From Mariannaea sp. PMI_226 (lineage: Eukaryota > Ascomycota > Sordariomycetes > Hypocreales > Nectriaceae), in the NCBI GenBank assembly GCA_024336345.1, contig JANFOG010000007.1, positions 682,001-746,000 on the forward strand: DNA of 64,000 nucleotides, in the 5' to 3' direction. This document shows, one piece after another, positions 55,174 to 64,000 of the stretch. The notes under the pieces were generated by a model that was not told the origin of the DNA, searched no databases, and saw nothing but the letters and a program-made list of their open reading frames with translations. Position 1 is the first letter of the stretch, and every line of letters starts with the position of its first letter. Position numbers and translations under genes: made by a program.

Positions 55174-57297
55174 GCTGGAGGGAGTCTTATCCCATTTGTT
55201 CAGGATATGGTTTTGGCTTCGTTACACACACAAATTGTAATCATGTTCCACAATGAATCAAACAGTCCCTCTGTGGTCTCGGAAACTATTTACAAGCTTA
55301 TTTTTTTTTTTTACATGCAAGTTGACTGCGGCGTGACACCTGACATGTTCAACACTCTAATCATCTCCACGTGGCTCAAAACATACTTTTTATACGTTAT
55401 GTCAGAAGTAAGCATCAACCACAAACATCAGATTCTAAACCGTAATGGTCAATGGCTTCAGCCTTTACGTGCCTTTAATCTTGTCAGTTAATCTAAATAA
55501 CCAATCCATCAGGACTGTCATATTGCCCCCTCCCACCATCTTCGAGATTGTTGATTTCATCGTATTCCACAATGCCCAAGCCACAACGTCTACTTCCACG
55601 AAGGTCTACATCAGCGATTAAGCTCTCTATATTCCCTCAATATTGAATCAGCATACCGAAAGCAGGGTTTTTAAGGGGAAATAGCCGTGGGTAAAGACGA
55701 TGCGTGATGCTTGATATTAACCAGCCCTGTAGCAATCTCCAGCTTCGGGATATTCTCTTCCTCAATGGCGTGGTGATGCAAGCGTAGAAAGAAGCAGCAC
55801 ATCAGCGCATTTTTAGAACTTTTCCATTGCTGGAAAGGTTCACACTCGGCGTCGACGGTGGCCCTGCAGTATCAACTGGATTGACTACTCGTTGCAAATA
55901 AGCAAACAAGTCCCTCGTGCGACTCCTCATCTGTCCTCCGTGAACAGTCTTACCTCTACGTTGATTGGTAATCTTGTGGGCTTTTTGTAAGAGGGAAATA
56001 CTTTTAGAAAAATCCATCAAAGTCTCACCAACTCGTAGAGAGACAATGAGTCGACACCTGCCGAGCCTTGGGCTCAATGAACCTCAGATGACCAGCCGAC
56101 ACGAGAAGAGTATCGTGTAGCAAGATCGCATGCGCATCTTGGGTTTGCCTTTTGCTTCGTCTGACATTTATGTAAGGAATTTGGCAGATGAATGAATGCT
56201 ATGTTGCGCCTGGTTTTCCATACATACCCGTACTTCTAATGTGGAGGGAAAACTTACTGTCTTCATGAGTAGACTCTAACGCAATTATCCAATGTATGAA
56301 GTCTATATATTTAAATATGAATTAATATATGATTAAACGCTCTTTCTACCCCAGATTTGGTTTGGTCACTATAGGTAACAAGGAATAATATGGGCTTACG
56401 CAAGGTAAATAGCTCCTAGTCTTAACGTAATCAAGCTCCATATAAGTGTATGGAACTATAGTTGCATAATAGTCTTCTCTTAAAAAAAAAGATACCGAAT
56501 CGCACTCAGTAAATACTAGTTATACCCAAGTCTATCATATTTGATTGTAGGGACTAAAAAGACACGATATTGACCTTACCAATGCCATGTTACCAGAATG
56601 CACAGATAACCTTGATGGGCATTCCTTTCGGATGCAGCAAGGCAAGTCGTGGCGCAAGTCGTGGCGCATGACGAACAAACTATCGTGGCGCATGACGAGT
56701 GGAAAGTTGAAGCGCCAAACGAGGCGCAAGATGATTGGCTTATCCCCTCAATCAACCGCCAGAGAAATGAAAAGACAAGCTTGTCCCTTTTCAACCAATA
56801 GGCAATAAGTCGCCGACCACAGCTAAAGTAGACTAGTCTATGATCTAAACAAAAACGGTTACTCACTCCGTTATCTGTTGCAATGAGCTACTATTGCTAA
56901 ATAACCATAATCTGGTCATGATTCAATGTGCGAAAACAGCTGATAATATCCAAGTTCTATAATCATATTCACTTGATAAAACTGTCATAAAAGATGACAA
57001 GATGGCAGTCACTCTAATACTATAAGTGGTGGAGAACACCGAAAGACGACCGAGGCTGACGTGAGCATACTATGTAGCCGAGATGAAACCCAGTTTTCTT
57101 TTTCATTGGTTTGTTTAGATGTGGTTCGTTTAGTAAATGTCTATAGTTTTTCGTATCCAATATTCGATTAGTTATTGAAAAGATTTGTTTATATAATCAA
57201 TTTCCTTCTTAGGCTGTGGAGTGCCTTGATCATTATGCACTCACGTTGATGTCCTTCTATATGATATGATACATTACAAGAAAATAAAAAAAAAGAT
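55174..57297. other. Intergenic interval, no gene recognised
   Basis: About 2.1 kb, AT-rich in its right half. A cluster of direct repeats lies at 56644-56698. A reverse frame at 55802-56077 (91 codons) has no domain. Nothing else supported. Confidence 0.5.
56644..56698. repeat. Short GTGGCGCA-type direct repeats
   Basis: AAGTCGTGGCGC occurs twice in tandem (56644-56667) and TCGTGGCGCATGACGA twice, at 56659-56674 and 56683-56698. Further degenerate copies (GGCGCAAGATG) follow to about 56733. Confidence 0.7.
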
Positions 57298-58599
57298 TTA
57301 ACCCTCTGGCGAGTCATCAATCTCTACCAAACCTTCCTCGTACATGGCCTTGGCTGCAGCATAGACAGCCCTTGAAAACACGCTCTGCCGTGAAAAGACG
57401 AAACGAGGGCTGATTTCCATGATTTCGATTCTAAACCCGTGAAGCATATATGAAGCGTAAAAGTTACGATCCCAGTCGTCGTGGTGGAGCCAGTGCCAGT
57501 CATTATAGTCCTTTGGCGAATAGTCCGGCAAAGGGTCTCCCTGAGAGATACCCTCCAGATTGGACTTTGCGTTTTCGTGCACCTCGTATATTTTCGGGGC
57601 TTGGCTGTCATCCCAGCCCACAGGGTGAAAGCCTTCCCTGTCGACGATGAGCATCTCGCCCTGCTCGGCGACGAGCCGCTCACCAATCACTGTCAAGGGG
57701 AGCACGCAGTGAGCAGCGTAATCTTTTGTTTTGAAGACGTCGTGCATTCCTTCCAGGAATAGTGTAAGGGCTTTGCTGTGAGGCTTGCTCATAAAGATGC
57801 CGCAGTTCAGCTTTCCACCAGACTCGCGGCCTAGCACGGCATTGAAGCCAGCCTCACGGAGGGGTTTGATATCGCGAAGTGCAAAAACATCCATGTCGAT
57901 GTATGTGCCGCCGAACTCGAGGATGACTTCGACGCGGACAAAATCCGACATGTGCTCAGGTCTGGTAATTTCCTGCCCCTTGTTACTCTTTTCCGGGGGC
58001 ACGTGGTGGTTGACTCGCAGGTTTGGCATGTTGAAGATTCGGCTGTTCCATTTTCCAACTGTGCCGTTACGCGCTCGCTCAATAGCACCCTCATCGGCGT
58101 TTGTGTGTAGGTAAATGATGTCGGGCTTCCAATAAAGGTTCGCAGAGTACATGGACAGGTAGTGATAGAACTTGAAGGGAAAGTCGGTTACGCCTTCGGG
58201 CAACACGAAGACAAAATTGACTATATTAGGGATCTGCTCGTTGACCTTGCTGGAAACTTCGGTTGAACTGGGCACCTCGGTGGTTGTACTGACAAGAGCA
58301 CTGTCTGACTCGGGGGCCTCGGTGACGACACTGCTGGGCGTACTGGTGGCATCGGCGGCATCGGAGATCTCAGGGACGACGCTGCTGTGACTACTGTCCA
58401 AAGTGTTGTCCAAAGTGACGGACTGACTGGCCTGGGCTTGACAATCACATTGCTTCCATGATCCTATCTTCTGTAGATCGAATTCCCGAACATCGAGGGT
58501 GTGCGATAATAGTGTGAACAAGGCAATGAGCAACACACCACCAAAGAGATAGTATTTTAGGGATGACTGCGATATGTTGGAGAAAGTTGAGGAGGTCAT
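57298..58599 (-). CDS. GT32-like glycosyltransferase (DXD motif), type II membrane protein
   Basis: Intronless, 433 residues from the ATG at 58599 (AAGATGACC). A short cytosolic tail is followed by one transmembrane helix at about 17-33 (YYLFGGVLLIALFTLLS). A Ser/Thr-rich stem (about 55-118) precedes the catalytic domain, which starts IPNIVNFVFVLPEG. The domain has the glycosyltransferase sugar-binding DXD signature: HMSDFVRVEVILEFGGTYID then MD, with Asp235 and Asp237 as the metal-nucleotide-sugar ligands. NCGIFMSKPHSKALTLFLEG follows. This is the layout of Golgi GT32 enzymes (Och1/Sur1/capsule-type) that add hexoses to glycans or lipids; donor and acceptor cannot be read from sequence. A second in-frame ATG upstream (58668) would add 23 residues, but the one used leaves a normal type II anchor near the start. 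Confidence 0.85.
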   Translation of the reverse strand: MTSSTFSNISQSSLKYYLFGGVLLIALFTLLSHTLDVREFDLQKIGSWKQCDCQAQASQSVTLDNTLDSSHSSVVPEISDAADATSTPSSVVTEAPESDSALVSTTTEVPSSTEVSSKVNEQIPNIVNFVFVLPEGVTDFPFKFYHYLSMYSANLYWKPDIIYLHTNADEGAIERARNGTVGKWNSRIFNMPNLRVNHHVPPEKSNKGQEITRPEHMSDFVRVEVILEFGGTYIDMDVFALRDIKPLREAGFNAVLGRESGGKLNCGIFMSKPHSKALTLFLEGMHDVFKTKDYAAHCVLPLTVIGERLVAEQGEMLIVDREGFHPVGWDDSQAPKIYEVHENAKSNLEGISQGDPLPDYSPKDYNDWHWLHHDDWDRNFYASYMLHGFRIEIMEISPRFVFSRQSVFSRAVYAAAKAMYEEGLVEIDDSPEG

Positions 58600-61500
58600 C
58601 TTGGCCGCGTTGTGTCTATGACAGCAAACAAGAGGATTGAAAGGAAGGGAAAGGCAAACAAGCCCCAAGAGAGTGTATGCCCCTTTTCCCGGGGAGTATG
58701 ACGGAGGGAAAAGAAAGAGAAAAGAGAGAGAAAGGAAGAGGAAAGGAGGAGGATCGACGGAAAAAGGGACATAACGCAGAAGCAGGGCGTCAGAGAAGGA
58801 TTGCGATGCCTAGGAGAGGACAAGGCATCGGATCCTCTTAGTTAAAACGATAACGCAAACACCAAAACGTATCTTTTCCAACAAACAACCAATCCGAGAG
58901 AAGAGAGCACTCGATTCCGCAGCCAGACTGATCAATAGTTTGCAAATTTCTATGGGGACTTTGCATTTTTCCCCCCAATGCCAACCTAAGTACGGAGATG
59001 TTGTCCGGCCTGGAGGCTAGCCTCAGATATCGTACCGGCTGAAGCCAAAAAAAATTCATGGGCGGCTGGTGGAGCCGAGGAGAATCCCCCTTTTGCAAAG
59101 GTTGGATTCCTTCTGAGACGTACTTTGTACTGTGTAGACTATGTTTGCACATAAATGTTGGGAGTGTTCTGCCCTGCCCGCTGATCTTTTCTCATTTGCC
59201 GCATCGTAACTCTTGAAAAGGTGGATAAGGCTGTCATCAATGGATGGATATGGGTCCCCTCCACCCCCAGTCTCCTCCCGCTTACCCTCGTCCTCTCTTC
59301 GCCGTCCACTCCTCCCCCTGTCTCTTTCTTTCCCTACTGTCTACTGTCTACTGTATTGCCAAGAGATGCTTATATGTATAATTTTTTTTTTTCGGGTCCG
59401 AGGGTTGGCTTTGCTTGAATGAGTAAGATGATTCCCAACTTCCAACATGGCATGACTTGTATGCTGTTTAGGACCTTTAGTCTCGCTAGTCATCCCAACT
59501 AGGATGCAGTGTATCTCTTATATTGAAAAGGAAGCCCACAATATAGACTGGCCAGGCTTGGCTAGATCATTTAGGGACCGAGGCTGTGGGACCAGGGCAG
59601 GGCTATTGATCAGGACTGTATGGTTCGTATAATTAGCCAAATAGAGACAGTATTTTGTCAAATCATATTACTGGCCTTCCCCAAGCGGAAGGCTTACATA
59701 AGGGCCTGAAGGGCACGTAAGGCACGTCAGGGCGCGTTAGGGCACGCAATGGCCCATGAGGGCACATAAGGAGCACGTCAGGGTGTGCCACAGCCGCTCG
59801 GTGGCTCTTTAGCGGCAGAACGGAATCTTCAAATAGACCAACAGAAGCACGCTAATCCCAATAGCCGACTAGTCTCGTATTGAATGGTTGCCGGTAACCG
59901 TCATGACAAATGATAGCCTAGTGCGTTCTACTGTGGAAGACTTTCACCAGCCCCTGGGCCGTTTACGGCCGAATCATTTTGCTTGGTCCCTATCTCTACT
60001 GTAGGATTTTCTTGGTGAAACTGGTCTAGCAATAAAGACTGCGTTTCGTCCATTAAGTACTGCTCCCCTTGCTCGAGGCATTGAAATGGAATTGGCATCG
60101 ACTTCAGATGTACGAAGTAGAATACAGTTATGCTTTTAAAGTGACGCCTGAGACTGTTATCAATATGGCCTATTTACACTTTCTGCGACACGGCTTTTGG
60201 CGGTGGTCTTCCCCCCTAATACAGTAATACAGTATTCCAATACTTTTCCAGAGGCAAGTCAGTATTTCATCTTAGAAGAAAGACACCTGTTAGCTCAATG
60301 AGTGTGCGCTTGTGGTGCTGTCAATAAGCGTGATATTTTAAGCAAGCACTCAAAACCCCGCCTGGGAAGTGAACCCCGACGCCAAGGTTTCCAAGCCCCT
60401 AACCTAGCTTCATCTCTTGGATCGATATCCCCAGGAACAGGAGGAGCCTTAGAAAAAAAAATCCTACTGTATTTAATGGAGCTGCAACGATGATCCTGCT
60501 ATTCCGAGACCAGTCGATGTCGCATGTGCCAAGTGAAGGTGGCATTGGAGGGGCATCAGGTGATTTACTGGCAACATCCTTCAACACGTGGATTAGTGCT
60601 CGAGACCTTATAGCACTATTTTTATTATCTATATCCACAGTTGAATGCCTTTCATCATCTTGCTCCAGGGGGCGGCGGTTACACCTGAACAAGCTATCCA
60701 GGCAACGATACTGCAACTTCCATGTGAGCTTGAGACCTCGAAGACAAATCCATAGCCAGGAAAATAAAGAGCTTAGACAAATGTTACTGACTCTTGACAT
60801 CTGCAGGGGATTAGTTGGAGATCCACGCGCATCTCATTCAATAAGGGTATATAACATGTCTCTTGCAGGGGTTGAATCTTGGCACTCCGTTTTGATGTAA
60901 CGGTACTTATTCGTCTAGCTCAGTCCTGTTGTTCATTGGTCACGAGCTTCAATCCCGAAGTGGAAAACTCTTGCTAATAAATCTTGCTTGCTGTTGATTG
61001 TTGATTAATCTGTCACGATTAGCGATACATCGGTCGGCATATCATCTGGTATTCGTATTCTAGTCATCAATATTTTCCGAACTATATTAGGTTCCATAGT
61101 CAAGTCGGATATGTTGAAAGTGGGTTGGTTCTAACTCCCAAGAAGCTCGAGCAGAGATCAGTCCTCTGCTATATGCATGTCAGTGTTTTCCTTAGATCGT
61201 CTGAGTCTCGCTCCCAATTACTCCCACCACCAAAACCAATACCATAAAACGGGGCACGATCATTTCACTCTATTGCTTCAGGAGCAAGGTCCTCTTCCAG
61301 ACAACTTTCAAGGCTTGCCCCGTGTAACCAGGTTATCCTGCGTACGAGAGATGTTGGGTGGTTGTTGACGCAGCACAAAGATCGCCAATCCCCGCAAGCA
61401 TAGCTGTCGCATACTTTGTTGAGTTGAGAATCGGGACCGTGACAGAAGGACGGCTGAGATAGGATATGAGGTTGATACTGAAAGGGAGATTCTCTCGGAT

Positions 61501-63037
61501 TGGCGACACCCGCACGAGGTCATCGACAAAGGATTTATCAATGTCAATAAACCACCTCACCCATTTTCCTCGAAACTACGGTAATAAAAATTGCTGTGTA
61601 TGAAGAAATGAGGTATATATTGGTGCGTAGGAATTGTTTTTTTCCATCGCATAGCTCTCATTGTCCGCCTCACCTAGAGTCACTAAGTACAGAATTTTCC
61701 TTGCATTCTCGTTTTTGTGCATATTAAATAACCCTAGCTGCGACCCCGATCTGCAAGCCATGTTCACCCGTCCTCTGCATTATGTCAAATAAGCATTTTA
61801 TATTGCTGATGGCCATGTACTAAAAGAACAGATGTACCATCCTGTGATGAATATACCGCATCCTCTATTGTGCATGCAGAACATATAGAATGCCTCTCTA
61901 GAGGTCCTTGGTGTACATGATCTAAAAGCCTCAATGAAGCCGAAATCCATTCCTTCACAGTCATCCAGACTTGGAATCACACTCCTAATACAGAAGAGAC
62001 CAAAGAGTGATAAGATCAAACCTTTTCTGCACCCCACTGCTGACACCGATTGTTCCTTTATCTGTGCCGTTGAGCCGAAGCCAAGCAAGTCGGTCTCCTT
62101 GCGCCAAGCTCACCAACGACCGATGTCCCAAGCCTGATTGAGTCAGGACGGAACGCAATCAGTCAATGACTCAGATTGAGGCAGTAAATTCTTAGAACAG
62201 TTCTAGAAGGCGCATATGTGAGTATTATGGGGAAAAGAAGCTCCAGTGCATGAGCAAAAATTCCATTGAACTCTAGTCGTCCGCACGTTTTAGATTAGAG
62301 CTGTAGCCTACGTTTCTCATAACATGGAGTATGCTATTTTGTTGATTACTGATTTCTATTTGTGCAGACAGCACGCAACCAGATAAGACTCGCATTTCTC
62401 ATTTAATGCTTGATTCTATGACTGGGTGTCTCCAATTTCAAACGTGAGCAGCACTCTAATGAAATCCACTCGATGTCGATGCCAAACATAGCCGAGTATT
62501 GGGGAATCAAGCTTCATATCGTTAATCAAATAAACATAGAGACTCTAAGTCTGTTTCTTGGTAGAAATGACTCAACATTAGGTTTGAACGATGAAAAGAA
62601 CTTTGAAAGCCAGAGAGACAATCCAAAGTCTGTGTCATTCTTCATGCATTTTGTGGCGGAGTGAGTGCAGGTATCCACTGCAAGAACCGAAAACTCGCTC
62701 CAGGTCAGCGCCAAGATGCACATAAAATGCAAATATTTATCATCGAAACAGCCGTCTCCATGAAAAAGAGGTTCTAGTGTGCCCTCTGCAGCTTGCAGCT
62801 TGATGCCGGTATCCGCAAATGCCTTGCCGTTGTTCCGGCTTGACGTGACGCTTGGTGGGCCCGAGGGCTCCATTCGTAGACCCTACCAGTAGGTTATATC
62901 GTTGTCATTGTCAATCGCCATCTTATCTGATCTTTCTTCAAGATCGTGACTCTTCATCTTATCTGATCCATTTTCCAATCCTATGATTCTTGATTGGTGT
63001 TGCGTGCCATTACAGAGCAGAGGCTTGTGTCGCAATA
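58600..63037. other. Long interval without a supported gene
   Basis: About 4.4 kb. Purine/pyrimidine tracts (58690-58760) mark the leader of the glycosyltransferase gene. The rest is AT-rich with degenerate repeats (59701-59788). Open frames of 75-136 codons (60399-60900, 61333-61560, 61798-62088, 62526-62873) have no recognisable domain and may be old relics. No tRNA confirmed. Confidence 0.5.
59701..59788. repeat. Degenerate ~10-bp tandem repeat (GGGCACGTAA-like)
   Basis: About nine units of roughly 10 bp follow the pattern GGGCACGTAA/GGCACGTCAG, for example at 59711, 59720, 59730, 59740, 59760 and 59771, each with one to three changes. GC-rich in otherwise AT-rich DNA. Confidence 0.75.
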
Positions 63038-64000
63038 ATGTCGGACGAAAAACACATTGACGGTGAAAAAGGGATAACTCCTATTCCAGACATGATTGCG
63101 CCGCGACAATCTGGTAAAAGTGATCCCCAATTCTATTTGAGAACTACTACATTTCTAATGACAGAAGATAGACGACTCAAGCACTCCTAGCGCAAGGTTG
63201 TTTGCTGCAGCTGGTATCGCCACCGACGATGATCCATCTCTCCCTTGCTTGACAATCCGTATGTGGGTGATTGGTATAGGTTTTTGCCTTTTAGGAAGCG
63301 GTCTCAATACCCTCTCTACTTTCAGATTCCCGTCAATCACACTGTCCCAGTCGGCCATCCAGTTCCTCGCTTTCCCCCTCGGTAAAGCTTGGGAGCTTGT
63401 TTTCCCGAACTGGGAGTTGAATATTCTTGGGTCAAAGGTTTCTCTTAACCCAGGACCCTTTAACCACAAGGTGTGTAACGAGAGGAAATGTAATAGTTAA
63501 CTGGAGCATAAGCGGCTTACGCTAGCAATAGGAGAATATTTTAATCTATATCCTCGCCAATCTGAGCTTTTTGACACGGCTGAGCGCCGACGTCTTGACT
63601 GAACAGCGCGTCTTTTATGGGTTCAATGCGGGATGGGGCTTTGAACTCGTCATGACGCTTGCAACTATTTTATTTGGTTTCAGTTTGGCAGGGATTTTCC
63701 GATCTTTGGTCGTTGAACCACCTGGTCTTGTTTGGCCCGGTGTGCTGGGAAACACTGCGCTGAACAATGCCTTGCATCCGCGGCGACAGGAAGCTGCATC
63801 TGAGTTAGAAATCCCCTTTGGTTATGTCGTATGCTGTACAAGAAACTCGAGCTAATTATATGTGTTTTTTTTTGGTTTCTCTTAGAACTATGTGGAAGAT
63901 GTCTCGGTACCAATTCTTCATGGTGGCCTTTTCTGTGTCATTTTGTTGGTATTGGTTCCCCGACTTCATCTTCCCTGCGCTAGGATACTTCACTTTTGTT
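63038..64000 (+). CDS. Oligopeptide transporter (OPT family), 5' part, cut by window edge
   Basis: Four exons are proposed: 63038-63113, 63211-63470, 63532-63803 and 63886 to the edge, with introns of 97, 61 and 82 nt. After a short acidic N-terminus (MSDEKHIDGEKGITPIPDMI) the protein reads TDDDPSLPCLTIRMWVIG, the OPT start of helix 1. LSTFRFPSITLSQSAIQFLA and LNPGPFNHK-E follow, then the OPT-like LIYILANLSFLTRLSADVLT, EQRVFYGFNAGWGFELVMTL and LVWPGVLGNTALNNALH. After the last intron it gives MWKMSRYQFFMVAFSVSF and CWYWFPDFIFPALGYFTFV. OPT proteins are proton-coupled plasma-membrane importers of tetra- and pentapeptides, glutathione or metal chelates. The two best-supported junctions are exons 2-3 (acceptor CAATAG) and 3-4 (acceptor CTTAG, donor GTTAGA). 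The first intron is less sure. Confidence 0.82.

Noticed and set aside
58600..58668. Upstream in-frame ATG for the glycosyltransferase
   Set aside because: It would put Cys-rich, low-conservation sequence before the membrane anchor; the second ATG gives the normal short cytosolic tail.
60288..60420. tRNA-like sequence (TTAGCTCAATGAG resembling an A box)
   Set aside because: No proper B box at the right distance, no acceptor-stem pairing found by eye, and the other half looks like part of a tRNA on the opposite strand. A covariance-model search would decide.
60490..60900. Forward open frame of 136 codons and an overlapping reverse frame of 133
   Set aside because: Neither has a recognisable domain, splice support or good start context.

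Overview
The window is nuclear DNA of a filamentous ascomycete, most likely a Sordariomycete and plausibly of the order Hypocreales. The evidence is short introns (mostly 55-120 nt) with GTAAGT-type donors and CTAAC-type branch points, Kozak-type ATGs, pyrimidine-rich leaders, and proteins typical of filamentous fungi: a homeobox-KN/C2H2 factor, a membrane LysM protein, a PIR wall protein, a Cdc4/FWD-1-type F-box protein, dienelactone hydrolase and arylamine N-acetyltransferase. The species cannot be fixed from sequence alone. Exon structures are my reconstructions from splice signals, reading-frame phase and remembered family conservation; no search was run.

Layout. 0-2.7 kb: 5' end of an MFS transporter (-), then a decayed beta-lactamase-type relic (-). 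2.7-8 kb: four-exon homeobox+C2H2 transcription factor (-), divergent from a Can1/Lyp1-type amino acid permease (+). 8.4-16 kb: a small ABM-domain protein, a PIR/GPI wall protein, a U1-like zinc-finger splicing protein and a dienelactone hydrolase, all (+). 16.8-25 kb: convergent TAPT1-family ER protein (+) and karyopherin Kap123 (-). 26.9-31.6 kb: membrane LysM protein (-) and a large vWA + RING-IBR-RING protein (-). 34.4-35.5 kb: arylamine N-acetyltransferase (+). 40.2-46.1 kb: convergent Cdc4-type F-box/WD40 protein (+) and a WD40-like protein (-). 51.8-53.5 kb: a fungal protein of unknown function with a GC-AG intron and a one-base frameshift (+). 54.8 kb: a small orphan gene with a clear TATA box (+). 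57.3-58.6 kb: a GT32-like glycosyltransferase (-). 63.0 kb to the right edge: 5' part of an oligopeptide transporter (+).

The genes do not form one pathway. Core-cell genes (Kap123, TAPT1, splicing zinc finger, Cdc4) alternate with environment-facing ones (MFS, permease, OPT, wall protein, LysM, DLH, NAT, ABM). No backbone enzyme of a secondary-metabolite cluster, no intact transposon, no tRNA and no rRNA was recognised. Long intervals without recognisable genes (35.5-40.2, 46.1-51.8 and 58.6-63.0 kb) hold microsatellites, long homopolymers and short degenerate repeats.

Items most worth a second look: the vWA-RBR fusion, the frameshift plus GC-AG intron at 51.8-53.5 kb, the wall protein that combines PIR repeats with a GPI-like tail, the TATA-driven orphan at 54.8 kb, the beta-lactamase relic at 1.7-2.2 kb, and the degenerate 10-bp repeat at 59.7 kb. 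I did not find a convincing new multi-gene system.
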